Made by a program: the position numbers and the translations under genes. A DNA stretch of 64,000 nucleotides, taken from the NCBI GenBank assembly GCA_004194705.1, contig SADC01000916.1:1-64000 (forward strand). Direction: 5' to 3'. Below, piece after piece: positions 31,222-42,734 of the stretch; positions within the stretch are counted from its first letter, which is position 1; each line of letters opens with the position of its first letter. The notes beneath the pieces were generated by a model. That model did not search any database. It was not told where the DNA came from and saw nothing but the letters and a program-made list of their open reading frames with translations. This DNA comes from Ditylenchus dipsaci. Taxonomy: Eukaryota > Nematoda > Chromadorea > Rhabditida > Anguinidae.

Positions 31222-32204
31222 CATAATCACAATATCAACATAGCTATAATTAACAGGGGGACCGACCTTAATAAAAAACCACAGGTGGAACCAAGGCGAA
31301 AAAACGGAAACGGATTTTGTACTAGCGCTACACGAAAACCCTAAATCGACCAAAAATAGCCTTAGGAGTTCAAAAAAGGCATCATTTTCAAGTTCTAGTC
31401 ATTAAAAAATTGAGTCTTAAGACCACTTAAAATCACAGATTTTAACCATTTCTAAAGGAATTCAGATCTGTATTTGGGTGGAAATAAACCAAAAAAGACC
31501 GATTTTGAACAAAAACAAAGATGTTGAACATAGTTTTATTCCAATTTTTGGGCATCCAAAAATATAACTCCCCCAGGGGAGCTATTAGAGGAAATACGGT
31601 AACGACAAAAGATTGCTTGTTGGATAGTTATAATGTCTCGTAAAATTTTATAATAGGCACAGGACTATTAATAGAGGTTCCACGGCATTTTCAACATTAT
31701 TTTATGTTCTCGATTCTTCATTTATTTCTCCCTATCCGAGCCCCGATTCATAGTTGTTTAAATTATTCTGATATCTTCTTTGAACTCCAAGAGAGTAAAG
31801 ATGTCACCTTTCCCACGCTTGAATTCAATGAACTGACAGAGCAAGTGAGGATAATTCAACACTCAGTGTGTTCACGGTTTTCGAAACGTCTAAAATAGCC
31901 TTCTCAACACCATCTACGTAAAGGTATAGGGAAATTTCGAACACTGGATACAGCTGGTTGTGATGAATTGCGTGAGCTCTCCATTCCCAGAGAATCGTCA
32001 TGGCGTCCCCGTCTTTCATCTTTTTGTCCTCAACCTAGTTCAAAAGAGAAGGAGACGATTGGTGTCTTGATCTACTTTAACTTTTTTTGCCTATTTAAAT
32101 CAGATATAGTTTGTTTTTCACAATATGTGGTCGCAATCTATGATATTATGAACAAATTTAAAAAATAAAAAAAAAACAATTTAATCATTTTTAGGCAAAA
32201 GAAA
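31222..32204. other. Non-coding with repeat fragments
   Basis: GGGGGACCGACC near 31256 and GGAACCAAGGCG at 31287 belong to the dispersed GGGGGACCAAGG motif. GAGGAAATACGGTAAC at 31590 is one end of a TACCGTATTT-type element. 31700-32020 has slightly higher coding character, but no exon structure is convincing. Confidence 0.4.
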
Positions 32205-32590
32205 AAAAGCATTGTGAACACCCGAGAGTGAGAGTGGGAGTAAGGTGCATTGTGAACACCCCCTTACTCTCACTCCCACTCTCAGTATGTGAACAGGCCA
32301 TTAAAAATCGTCAACTGCTATGGCAAAAGTTTTCGGAAAGTCACTGTTGATATTAAAATCTCTTCTAGAATCCGAATTTGTTAAGATCAGACCAAAATAA
32401 GTTCTATGAGCTGAGATATTGCTATTTCGAGTAGACCAGTAAGAAAATCGCACACCTCACCTACTTTAGTGTATATCTCAGCTCACAGCAATGATTTTGA
32501 ACTGATCTCAACGGATTTTGATTCAAGAAGAAATTTCGGTATAATTGGTGACTTTTTGAAAAATTTTGCTTCGAAAATTAATGATTTGGA
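32205..32590. repeat. GAGTGAGAGTGG hairpin and CCGTTGAGATCAGA-type palindrome
   Basis: 32213-32310 forms a hairpin of GAGAGTGAGAGTGGGAG with its complement, edged by TTGTGAACACCC. Nearly the same unit recurs at 58427-58560. 32325-32590 is the second copy of the dispersed palindrome found at 1545. Confidence 0.65.
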
Positions 32591-32639
32591 ATGAAAAGTA
32601 TGAAAATTTTATTTAAAAATTTATGCGAGTTGGGATTTT

Positions 32640-32965
32640 ACCGGTGTACTGTCACATAGCAACGAATTTGAACAATCCTTACATAATTTTTATTCGACGC
32701 CGAGGCAGACAAGATCATTTTTGGGCTACTCATTGAAAATATCATGGTTGTTCATTCTGATTCCGAATGAGTAAGTGACCACTGTGAGTCAGAATGAATA
32801 AGTGCTCATTCTGACTCGTTAATGATTGGTGTTTATTCTGAGTAAGAATAAATTTGTGTTCTTGCTGACTTGTATTTGATTATGTGATTTTTCGGGAGTT
32901 TCAAAGGCAGCACGGAAGTTACTGTTGGCCAAATTTTGCTATATGCCCACGACTGGCATATGTAT
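32640..32965. other. Non-coding with a GACTCATTCTGA-like array
   Basis: 32745-32850 repeats ATTCTGACTC/GAATGAGTAAGTG units in both orientations, another short-unit foldback array. No gene. Confidence 0.45.
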
Positions 32966-33167
32966 TAAAGGGCCATACTTGTTGATGCAAATGAGAATTT
33001 GGCAAATTCAAATGCGCGCGGGACACTTCTCTTTCGTCTCGCACTCTACTCTTGGAGTTATTTCAAGCGACTCCAAAGAGTACAGTGAGAGACAAAAGAG
33101 AGGTGTTCCGCTCGCATTTGAATTTGTCAAATTCTCATTTGCCTTCACAAGTATGGTTCTTTAAAAA
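32966..33167. mobile_element. Palindromic MITE, GACACTTCTCTTTCGTCTC arms
   Basis: A 200-bp near-perfect palindrome. Its inner half (GACACTTCTCTTTCGTCTC, CTCTTTGGAGT type) is shared with the element at 49746-49914 next to the MATH-BTB gene, while the outer parts differ. Confidence 0.8.
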
Positions 33168-33239
33168 CGTGTCAAAGTGGATACTATAGTTGGACGATGT
33201 GGCTTGTATCGCAGATCGTTGTTCAAAATCCAAAAAACT

Positions 33240-33500
33240 TTTTACTCTAAAAGAGCTAAACCTCGATAAACAGACACCTATTTTTGAAAAAGGGTGTCCG
33301 TCTATCGAGGTTTTGCCTTTTTAGAGTGAAAAATTTTTGGATGTTGAAAAACGATCGGCAAAATTGGCATCCTTGCGATATTTGCGACCAGACTGTCAAA
33401 ACAGAATCGACAAAAAAATCAAAAAAGCTCTAAAAAGTGTCGGACCCAGCTGCGGAACGAACTTTTAGGGGTGTCCGTTTATCCAGGTTCGACTGTATAT
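33240..33500. mobile_element. pogo-like repeat with one CAGTCGAACCT end
   Basis: CCTCGATAAACAGACACC and GGGTGTCCGTCTATCGAGG face each other at 33262-33312. A terminus CCAGGTTCGACTGTATA lies at 33483-33500. The interior contains AAACGATCGGCAAAATTGGC, also seen at 24534-24550. Confidence 0.55.
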
Positions 33501-33512
33501 ACCTTTTTTGGG

Positions 33513-34180
33513 CAAGGCCAGCTCAGGACATTAACTTGTAGGAAAATAATAATGTCAGGAAAAGCCCTTCTAGGAAAACACGCATATAGGAAAAGTCCAG
33601 GGTAGGACAATTGAAAACTGGACAATTTACTCTAGGACAATGATGTCTTTGGAAAAGCGTCTTTTAGGAAAATGGACACTAGGACAATGGACAATAGGAC
33701 AATCGTCTTTCTGGAAAAGCCCCTTTTTGGACAATTTTAAACTGTCTAAAACGTTATAACATCACTTTATGGGTCTGAAAATAGTATGTCCTATAGTCTC
33801 TTGTCCTGTTGTCCATTGTCCTTCTGTAAATTGTCCTAAAATGAAATTTTCTTAGTGTCCATTGTCCTAGTGTACGTTTTCCAAAGAGGCGATTGTCCTA
33901 AAAAGCGATTGTCCTAGAGTAAATTGTCCTAGTGTCCCTTTTCCTAAAAGGCTCTTTTCCAAAGACGTCATTTTCCTAGAGTACATTGTCCTTGTGGTAC
34001 ATTGTCCTTGTTAAAAGCCACTGTCCTAGAGTCGATTGTCCTAGGGTCTACTGTCCAAACATGTCATTGTCCAAGTGTGAATTGTCCTAGCCTGGCCTTT
34101 TCCTATATGCATGTTTTCCTAGAAGGGCCTTTTCCTGGAAATATTACTTTCCTACAAGTTAATGTCCTGAGCTGGCCCTG
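33513..34180. mobile_element. Foldback element with TAGGACAATGGACA arms
   Basis: Ends CAAGGCCAGCTCAGGACATT and AATGTCCTGAGCTGGCCCTG. Both arms are arrays of about 14-base units (TAGGACAAT, TAGGAAAAG) that pair with each other through most of 670 bp. CCTTTTTT lies close to both ends (33502 and 34181), possibly a remnant duplication. Confidence 0.8.
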
Positions 34181-34269
34181 CCTTTTTTTGCTGAAAATGT
34201 TAGCTTTTTATTTTCAACTACAATATGTGGTGGTGTACATTTTCAATGAAAATAAGAACAATAAATATC

Positions 34270-34430
34270 AACTATATAGGCTCTCGCAGCGGCACAAAAA
34301 GCTAAGCGGCTGCTTGAGCGGCGACCAGTCTTAGAAATCCGACGGCAGCGGCGAACATTTTTAAAATTCCGCGGTACCGCCAATCCCGCCACCGGCGCTG
34401 CTCGTGCAAGTATGCCTATGACACGTTTTA
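34270..34430. repeat. GCGGC-rich array
   Basis: Degenerate GCAGCGGC/CCGCCACCGG units between ATATAGGCTCTCGC and GTATGCCTATGA. It looks like a small foldback with imperfect ends. Confidence 0.45.
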
Positions 34431-34489
34431 TGTATGTTTTAGAAGCTAAAACACACACCAAACAATTGCCTATTTTATAACTTACTTAT

Positions 34490-34740
34490 CGTATTTCCTC
34501 TAATTAGCCGACATGTCGGTTTATTTTTCAACCCTTTAAAAGTCGTGAAAATTTTGGGTCGATCTCGACATTTTCGGGTGAAGATCCAAAATCGAAAAAG
34601 CGGAATCGATAGAGCTCGTAGGAGCTAAGAAAACGCAATTAACAGCGATGTAAATTTTTTTTCTGTGGACTGAGATACGGACCTTCAAAGTAGGGAGTGT
34701 CGGTTTATTAGAGGGTGTCGGCTAATTAGAGGAAATACGG
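34490..34740. mobile_element. TACCGTATTT-type MITE with TA duplication
   Basis: Ends TCGTATTTCCTCTAATTAGC and GCTAATTAGAGGAAATACGG between TA dinucleotides, with subterminal GTGTCGG and its complement. No coding capacity. Confidence 0.75.
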
Positions 34741-35038
34741 TATCAGTATTTTTAAATTTTTATTTTGACAATTTTCTCATGCTCTAAATTGTTAAAAAAT
34801 GTTTGCTGCTATCTAGGTTAATTGTTAAGAACAGAAAACTGGTGCTTCTTTTATCATTTCCCAACTTGGAATATAAAATAAAAAAACTAAGATTAAAATA
34901 AAAATAAAGTTTTAAATTAATGTTTAAAAATTTATGGCGTTTGCTTGAGAATTAACCATTTCTATTTTCGAATTTTAAACACTGTGAATAGTCTTTTTTT
35001 ACTACTACTACTGTATGTTTGTTATTTGTAGAGTGAGA

Positions 35039-38000
35039 ATGTTACACCATGTGCAGCGACTTCTGCTAAAATACCTGAAAAAGGCTTACTCACGCCATCA
35101 AATGACCAAAGAAGCCAATTATGCAGCCAAATTGATGAAAGAGATAGACGATAGTGGCAAGCCTATTTCAGAACACTTGTTGGATTCCCTTTTAAAGAAG
35201 TTTCTTCGGCTGGCTGTGGACCCCGTCGGACCCATTAAGAAGTTTGATAAAAAGGTCTGTTTTTTTTAAATATTTTACTAGGGTTGGTGACACGTCGAAT
35301 TTTTTGTGTGAAAGGTCGAGTCAAACGTCGAAAGTCGAAATTTTTTTCACTTTCGACCTAAAAAGTCTATGGCCAAAAATTTTAGCCAAACATCGAAAAA
35401 AAAAATTTTAGCCAAACATCGAAAAACCAAACATCAACTAAAGCCATAGCTAAAATATGGCCCAGTGGATACCCAGGAAGGGGTACTCAGGATCGAGCTA
35501 CTGTGGGCGATACCTAAGAAAGGGCATTCAAGCGAGGGTATACCCAGGTGGTTGTACTTATATAGTGATACTTAGGTAGTGTTTCTTAGGCGGTGGTAGT
35601 AACATAAGCTTATATAAAACTTTTCCGGTGTGTGGCGATGCCGCGAATGTGGCTGGCGCTCTTCTAGTTAAGTATTAAATAGTTTGACATATTTCAAACC
35701 GAACATTCGGTTCGAAATTTAAATTCTAGAACGAACGTTTGGTTCGAAGTCTAACGTTCGAAAAAATCTTGAACATTTAGAATGACAGCATATGAAGTGC
35801 ACAACTTCCCCCCCCCCCTCCTGCAAAGAGTATTTTACTCTAATCAGACTTTTTTCATCTAACCCCAAGTTAGTGCGCTACGCATTGCAAAAAAGAAAAC
35901 TTTAAAAAAATCAAGGCAACCCAAAATAGGACGCTTAGAGAAAAATACTTTTCGAAGGGGGGGGGGGTGCACTTCAATTTTTACGATTTAGAATAATGTT
36001 CGAAATCGAACGTTATTCGATAACCCTAGTGGTAAATAATAATACAAAAACTCTGATCAGTAATGGCATGGGTGGCCTAGTGGTAAAGCAGCGGCGGACT
36101 GTGAAAATCGATCGTTGTTCCGATTCCGATCGAAGACAATGTTTTATCTTGACTTTTACCAAATTGTGACATTTTGATTTTTGTTTGAATTGAACTGGTA
36201 CCGCCTTTGAAAATATTTCGATCTAGAACGAGCCGTAAAACCCCAAATGCACCTCCTTCCCTAGCCATAGACCACTTGGGGAGGGAGGTGCACTTGGGGT
36301 GCTGTCACGATGAGCATGACCCTGTTTGAAAAACAGAATTTTAAATTTCAAGCGTGTTGTCAAAAGTCAAATTGTTCTCGACTTTCAGCCTAAAAAGTCG
36401 AAATGAAAGCGTCGAGTCACCAACCCTATATTTCACATTTCAGACGATATGCGCTCACGCGAATAAAGCTGTTAGCCAAGAAGCTCAGGCGATTATTGAT
36501 AGACATATGGAGGCTATAATAGATGCAAGATTTTTCCAGTTTGCAATTACAAATTCATTTTTTTATTAAATTTAGGAGCTAAATGTGCGAATAAGGGTTT
36601 GTCTCTTCAGAATTCTGATTGATAAAACTAGAGTTTTTAAGGACGAAAAGGGCTCTGCTAGAAAAATCATGAAAGCTTTCAATGTTTGTATTCTCTTAAG
36701 AGATACAGGGTGTCCAATAAAATGCACCATATTTGAAAAATTTTGTGGTTTTAGCCAGTCGTACCAGATATTTTTTTTAAATAAGAACATTTGCTCAAAA
36801 TAAGGACATTTTAGGGTAATTTATTGAGAGATGTTACGTTTGGGGTGTACTTGGGTGGGGGATGCTGGTGGGGGATTAGGAGATACAGAGTGTCGAATAA
36901 AATTAAACCCTTTTTGATTTTTTTTTGTCAAAGGCTTCCGCGGATCGATGAAATCCCTAAAAAATTTTCAGTTCCAGTTCATAATTTAAACAAGTTATAA
37001 CTAATATTCGGTTAACCAAATATTTGATCAACATTGATAATATATATCGACCCAACTATTTGTGATTAAAAAACCAGGGCTCTCATATTTTTTCAGAAAA
37101 GGACATTAAAAAATCTTTTGACCTCTAAAAAAAAGATTTCCGAAATTTTCGTCTTCACGTGTCGAAAAGTCGATTAAAATTAAAATTTTGCGTGGTTTTT
37201 TATAACTGACAGTCGAGATGCTGATTGCAGTTGAATCTCTACACAGTTAACGCTTCGTTGATTTTTATTGGAAAAAGGACAAAAAGGAAGCTGAGTGAAA
37301 AAAAAGACGAATCTGTTTTAAAAAGACTTTGAAATTTTAAAAGATTTCAAAAGCCAGAAAAAGAAAAATCTTCTTAGAAAGGATGTCTAAGAGCCCTAGT
37401 CGATACCTGATAGGAAATGTCAGGAATTAACAAATGGTGCAGTTTTTATCGCACACCTTGTAGATAAATAATCTATGAGGTAGATAAAAAATTTTTAAGG
37501 ATGAAATTCAGACGGATTCTTCTGCAGAAGGTCTTTTGAAAGGCTCTACGGTTTGTAGAGCCTGTGGCTCCTGGATCAATTTCGGCCATAACTTTTCTTC
37601 AGCATTTTGCTGAGATTTATTTTTATGGCTAACTTTCGGAGCACCCACCTCAGTCAATTTCAGAACACACACCCCAGAAATTTGCCTTGGTCCCCAAGCT
37701 AATTTTTTTTCGCTAAATTTTTTCTGTTTTTATTGTCAACTTTTACCTGCTTTTAAAAAATTGTGAAAATTAGAAGAAAAGCAGATAAATGCGCGACAAA
37801 AAAGCAAAAAAGGAGCTTGGTGGATTAAGGTACATTTCTGTCAGATTTTGAATCAAAACAAAATCTTAGCAAAATAACGCAAAGAAAAGTTAGGGCCGGA
37901 ATTCTTTTATTAAAAAAGTTATCCGGACCTCTATTTCCTAGGACTTGGATAAAACACTAGATATTTTAAGGACAAAAAGAAAGCTGATGTTTCTGCTGAC

Positions 38001-41000
38001 GGTCTTTTGAAAGGTGCAAAGGTTTGTTTATATTGTAGGATTTAGACAATAAAAGATGAATGAAAAATTTGAGGTCGATCTCGAGATTTTTGGATGAAAA
38101 TTTAAAATCGAAAAAGCGGAATCAAAAGAGCTCGTGGGAGTTAAGAAAATGCATAAAAAAGCTTTGAGAAAATTTCAATCTGGGCTGAAATATAGGTCTT
38201 CAAAGTTGAGGGGGGGGGGGAGTTAGTAGAGGTAATACGGTAGCAACCACTATTGTTCAAATAAAAAAATAAAAAAATTTATAATTAAAAATTATAAAAG
38301 CCCTTGGTAGTAATGGCCAATCCCTGAACGCAAGCCTTTAGGCCTGAGCTTAGAGATGGCCTTGAGACGAGAATCCTGTCCCGTCCTGACGGTTTTTTAG
38401 CATATATCCCGTCCCGGATTCCGTCCGGAAAAAATTTCTAGTCTGTCCCGTCCAAAAAAATATTCATTTTTTGTCACGTCCCATTAGAAAATTTAAGCTA
38501 AAAATCCGGGACGGGACGTTTATTTAGCCATTTTTCCGTCCCGAACCTCGTCCCGAAATTTTTATAGTAAAGTTTGTCCCGTCCGGAAATCGGCATCTGC
38601 CATCTCTACCTGAGCTTACATCAAAATATTTGCTGCAGGCAGGGAGAGGCGGGGGGGGGGGGGGTTGGATTGGTTGGAGCGTTGGACTATACGACACTAG
38701 CGGTTTGGGGTGGGAAGCCATACGACACCAGCGCTTTAAAAGTTCATTTTTTCAGCATAAGGAAAGCCAGTTTGTCGAATCTTCTAATGAGAATGCAAAG
38801 GATGTTGATGATTTGTCCAATGATTATAATTTGGAAAAAGATTGTTCTGCTGCAGGCACTGTCAACGGCGATAAGGTTTGCGTTGCCTTAGTTTTCAGAT
38901 CGATAAAACAAAAGCTTTTAAGAACGAAAGCTAGCTGCTTTTTAAATTCTCTAACAAGGTCTTTTGAACAGCGAACGATTGCGAAAATGCAAATTGCGCA
39001 AAGATCAAATTGCACAAACGCAAATTCGAATTGCGCAAATGCAAATTTAGGTAAGTCTTGCTAAGACTAAATATTGCTGGGACTAAAGTTGGACGATACT
39101 TTTTCAATCAAAACCGTGGTCCCATCTTCATTTGCGTACTGTGTCATCTCTAACAATTCGACATGCCAGATTTTAAGATGAAATCCTGTGAATTGATTTT
39201 AGCGCATTTAAAATTTTCGCAATTAGATTTTGGCGCAATTTGAATTTGCGCAATTTGAAATTGTGCAATTGCTCGCTGCCCCTTTTTTTACTTTTTCACT
39301 AATTTATTTTCGGTGTTATCAAAATTAATGTGATGGAAAGATTTGCAACGGAGCGATGCACTCGAAATAGACCTTTTTGGACAATTCAAAAAAAAATTCG
39401 CCATTATTCCAAAAATCACTTATCAATTCTGAGTTGATATGTAAAAACAAAATTCAAAATTCATCTTACTAAACAGTTATGTCTTTCAGGTTCTTGAAAG
39501 TTCTAGACACATTTTGCACATAATGTCTTTTTAACTTATGGTTTTTAGAACCTGAAACAAACAAGTTTTCCTCGTGGTTAGTTTATTGTTTTTGTGTACT
39601 TTTTAATGATTTTTTTAGTATTGGATGAGACTCAGAATATCGTGGATGTTACATACGCTATTCCAGGCATCGATATTGACTCCAGCAAAGTAGACGCCAA
39701 GTTTGAGTCCAAGTACATTTTTTACTTGAGATTGAGCTGCCTGATGTTCTAATTATAGACCGGCTTTATTATTTTTCAAAGATTTCGGCAAAATATACTA
39801 CATTATTAATTTCATGTGTCGAAATTGATGATAAGGGAGTATATGATTAGAAAAGGGTCGGACCTGTCCCTGGATGGGTACCGATTTTTAACCCTAGTAG
39901 CGAATAACCCCCAGAAATTTTTCCTTTCAAAACTTAAGTAAAGAGTACAGAACATATGTCCGAAGCGCCAGAAAAAAGTGCGTAAAACTTTTATTAGTCG
40001 CAACTTCCATACCCTAGCCTACACATGAGTCTAAGTCATGAGCCTAAACTTGTTGTTTCGAAGTGTAGTTACAGCGATTTTGAAAATGTCTGATTCTCTA
40101 TTGAAGGGGGGGGGGCATTTGCTGGTAGTGACCGATTTTTCAACTTAGTCCTCCCTGCTGTTTTTTTGTAATTTTTAGGCTTCGGCTAGAGTAAGACAGC
40201 ATACCGTATTTTCTGTTTTAATTAGCCTCTCTTTAATAATTAACCCCATCGACTTTGAAGTCCTATATCTCAGCACATATAAAATAATCAAAAATCTGAC
40301 GCTAGTAGCGAATACCCCACCCAACGCTTTTCACCTGTTTTACTTAAGTAAAAAGTACCCAAATTATGTCGCAGACCCAGAAAAAGTGCGTAAGACAGTT
40401 ATTAGTCACAACTTCCGTACGAGCCGTACGTCGATTTCCGAGCCTGAGGGCTAAACCTAAAGTTGTTACTTGAAAGGGTAGTTACAGCAATTTTTAAAAT
40501 TTGGGGGGGGGGGGGGCGTGTATTCGCTACTAGCGCCGAAAATCTCTTTTTTGCGTTTTCTTAGCTCCCACAAGCTATACCGATTCCGCTTTTTAGAACT
40601 TGCTTGAATCTTGATATCAACCTCTGATTTAGCCGATTTTTGAGGGTTGAAAAATAATTAGCCCGGGCTAATTAATAGAGATAATACGGTATTTTAGGAC
40701 AGACTTAAACATGAGTATGAAATATGTTTGAGTGCGTCGTAACATACGCTGGCCAACCCTTGCCTAAGCTTAAAAATCACAAAAAAACGACAGGAGATCA
40801 AATTAGAAAGCGGTACCCATTGAGGGGAGGGCCGATGGGGTCATACCGTATTTTCTCTATTAAACGGGCCCTCTCTATTAAACGGCCCTCTCTAATAAAC
40901 GGGCCCCCCAATCCAAATTTTCTGCACTATATGAGATACTCTTAGCAAAATTTATAGACTTAGCCTAGTATTATAAAGTTAGTTTTTTAAATTCAATTAT

Positions 41001-42628
41001 TTGAGATATGTTTTGTCATAATTGTAGCTCGGTACATTTGGTACAATTATTACTGAACTACCACAACTTTCACGTAGAAAAGCATTAATCTCCATCGCAT
41101 AAAACTTGTACTACCGTACTTTTTTTGATAGGACCCATGCTGGCTCATTTTCCGATAGCACTCCAGGTGGTAGCTGATTAGAGTTCAGTTGGCAATTAGA
41201 GGAAATACGGTATTATTTCCATTTTGATCCACAAAAACCCAAATACGTTTTTTGTCATCAACGCAGGTTTCTCATCTAAAAATTCCTTAATAAAGCACAT
41301 TTTCCTTAATTTGGTCGTTTTTCTGCAAAAAGTGGGATTTCATCATATTTTAAAAGGTTTTTAACATTAAAAAAATGCAAATTCTAAAATGAAGTACAGA
41401 TGAGAATCCTGAATTACCGCCATGTCTGATTTAGAGCGTTATAAGGAAATCTGAAGCTATCATGCTTTTTTCGACAGCTGAAAACCACTAAGCATTACAT
41501 AAAATAAAACCCTGCCCTCTAGTTAGAAAGTGACATTCCTAACACTCTGTTCTCCAGTAAAAATATTCTAACTTTTTGAGCCAGGATACGGACTAAAAAC
41601 AGGAGCAAGGTTTTTTCCCTTTTTAAACTGCATCCAAGACAAGGGATGTGATTACAAAACTAGGTAAGGAATGAGATAAAGCTGTTCACATCTAGCACAA
41701 ACAACATAAAAATAAAAAAATAATCGAAACGGAAAATGGGTCAGTTATATGAAAAAACTAACAAGATTGATTCGAAAAAATATTACCCCCTGGTCACACT
41801 CATTGGTCTTGGTATATGTCGAGGTCGCATTTCTTGAATTTTTTTGTAGCCAGAGATGATTTTTTCTAGTATCATCTGAATATTTTTTATACCAAACAAT
41901 AGCTCAAGAGCTAAGCTTTTAGTGTATGGAAAATATTTCAAAAAATGTAACGATGTACATCGACCTCGACATCGACCAACCTACAAATTTTGTATTATTA
42001 CACGCATTTTGCTATATAAATCAAAAATTTTCTGATGAAGAAGAAAGCCTAGTTTCTGAGCTATGTTTGGTAAAAAAACATTCAAATGATACTAGAAAAA
42101 GTCATCTCTGGCCACAAAAGAAGTTAAAAAAAGTCGACTTGGACCAAGACTAAGTAGTGTGACCATAGTTTAACTCGTTTTATAAAAAATTTCGAACAAT
42201 TTTTTTGAAAAATAAACGGGCCCTCTCTATTAAACGGGCCCTCTCTAATAAACGGGCCCCCTACGGAAGGGTTGAAAATTAAACGGGCCGGCCCGTTTAA
42301 TAGAGAAAATACGGTAATTAGAGAAAATACACCATTTCTTATGGTTTCAGCTCCTACACTGTGCGTGGACAGACTATTGCAGGAAAAACGTTTGTGATCA
42401 GCGAGAAATTTTTGAAGGTACTTTTTTGAGCATATGACTTTGAGCTAAATTTCCTTATTTAGGGAGAGATCAAGCCAGAGAAATCGCGTTTTGTGGTTGC
42501 TATCTTAGTTTGAACATAAACTTTATGTGCTTTTTCTTGCATTTCAGGTGGAGACAGACAGCCTTACGATCTTGCTTTGGAAGAAGATAAAGGGCAAGAA
42601 TTCGAATCAAATAAATTTTGATGAATAA
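35039..42628 (+). CDS. Gene of unknown function, multi-exon (family copy 1)
   Basis: Exon 1 is 35039-35254 (72 codons, MLHHVQRLLLKYLKKAYSRH...) and ends in FDKK at a GT donor. The next exon starts at 36444 (ANKAVSQEAQAIIDRHMEAI) and ends near 36540. Later exons are 38756-38875 (acidic, SSNENAKDVDDLSNDYNLEK), 39619-39712 (VDVTYAIPGIDIDSSKVDAK), 42351-42417 (YTVRGQTIAGKTFVISEKFL), 42463-42507 and 42548-42628, which join in frame to a TAA at 42626. The link from the second exon to 38756 is not settled. The first part is a basic amphipathic helix region and the end looks beta-rich. I do not recognise the family. Exon 1 has relatives at 49969 and 63177 and the second exon at 50230 and about 54995. 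The ATG follows TATTTGTAG by seven bases. Introns are enlarged by transposons. Confidence 0.65.
35279..36428. mobile_element. hAT-like element inside intron, TAGGGTTGGTGAC ends
   Basis: Ends TAGGGTTGGTGAC and GTCACCAACCCTA are flanked by TATTTTAC and TATTTCAC (7 of 8). Terminal arms carry GTCGAAAGTCGAAA/TTTCGACTTT units. The interior includes a degenerate TACCCAGG array (35460-35600), a GTTCGAA patch (35700-35770), a poly-C/poly-G foldback (35790-35975) and a tRNA-like sequence. It lies between a splice donor (35255) and acceptor (36443) of the host gene. Confidence 0.85.
36063..36135 (+). repeat. tRNA-like sequence (SINE head), degenerate
   Basis: GGCATGGGTGGCCTAGTGG, followed by TAAAGCAGCG, matches an RNA polymerase III A box. 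A B-box-like TGTTCCGATTCCGATCG follows at the expected distance. The same head occurs reversed at 53185-53262 with a better B box. Not a functional tRNA. Confidence 0.5.
36706..37460. mobile_element. mariner-type element, CAGGGTGTCCAATAAAATGC
   Basis: Ends CAGGGTGTCCAATAAAATGC and GTTTTTATCGCACACCTTG with TA on both sides. The left end also occurs in the duplicated block at 55257. The interior (36890-37440) has no transposase frame. 37460-38220 downstream is AT-rich and non-coding apart from GCCTTGGTCCCCAAGCTAAT near 37683. Confidence 0.65.
38351..38608. mobile_element. hAT-like MITE, TAGAGATGGC ends, GTCCCGTCC arms
   Basis: Ends TAGAGATGGC and GCCATCTCTA with the perfect 8-bp duplication CCTGAGCT (38343-38350, 38609-38616). 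Arms are arrays of GTCCCGTCC/GGACGGGAC units. It lies in the intron before the exon at 38756. Confidence 0.9.
38960..39275. mobile_element. Foldback with AATTGCGCAAA arms
   Basis: The left arm (AGCGAACGATTGCGAAAATG, then GCAAATTGCGCAAA units to 39050) and right arm (39195-39275, ending CAATTGCTCGCTGCC) are inverted. The unit AATTGCGCAAA is close to self-complementary. Intronic in the unknown gene. Confidence 0.7.
39885..40135. mobile_element. CTAGTAGCGAATAACCCCC foldback element
   Basis: The left end CCCTAGTAGCGAATAACCCC faces a G run followed by GCATTTGCTGGTAGTGACCG. The interior matches the 9282 element in reverse (TTAAGTAAAGAGTAC, CGCAACTTCC, GTAGTTACAGCGATTTT). Confidence 0.65.
40204..40689. 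mobile_element. TACCGTATTT-type element with nested poly-C foldback
   Basis: Ends CCGTATTTTCTGTTTTAATT and AATTAATAGAGATAATACGG between TA dinucleotides. A GACGCTAGTAGCGAATACCC / GTATTCGCTACTAGCGCC element (40295-40545) is inserted in it. Intronic. Confidence 0.75.
40846..42314. mobile_element. 1.47-kb TACCGTATTT-type element, AAACGGGCCCTCTCT arms
   Basis: Left arm CCGTATTTTCTCTATTAAAC continues as three GGGCCCTCTCTATTAAAC units. The right arm (42208-42314) has three more and ends GTTTAATAGAGAAAATACGG. TA flanks both sides. Inside is a palindrome of about 376 bp (41791-42166, TGGTCACAC...GTGTGACCA) and a second TACCGTA-type end near 41205. It occupies most of the intron before the exon at 42351. 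Confidence 0.8.
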
Positions 42629-42734
42629 ATACTTTTTTCAATTGCGATGTTGCTGCTTCTTAAAATAAAGAATATGCTTATTTGGTTGTATTCACGAGCT
42701 TAAAAAGGCCTCGGTGGCGCAGTATATAAGCATT

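Noticed and set aside
32925..33164. 79-codon reading frame
   Set aside because: It runs through both arms of a 200-bp palindrome, so the frame is a by-product of the repeat.
36063..36135. Functional tRNA gene
   Set aside because: The A box is good, but the acceptor and T stems do not pair and the anticodon arm is missing; a reversed relative at 53185 shows that it is a repeat head.
36585..36803. Coding exon continuing the unknown gene (VRIRVCLFRILIDKTRVF)
   Set aside because: The frame cannot be joined to the preceding exon without a stop, the sequence runs into a mariner-type end, and the frame is not conserved in the chimera copy.
41926..42153. 75-codon reading frame starting MENISKNVTMYIDLD
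   Set aside because: It lies wholly inside the right arm of a palindromic element within a TACCGTATTT-type insertion, and its codons are the complement of the other arm.
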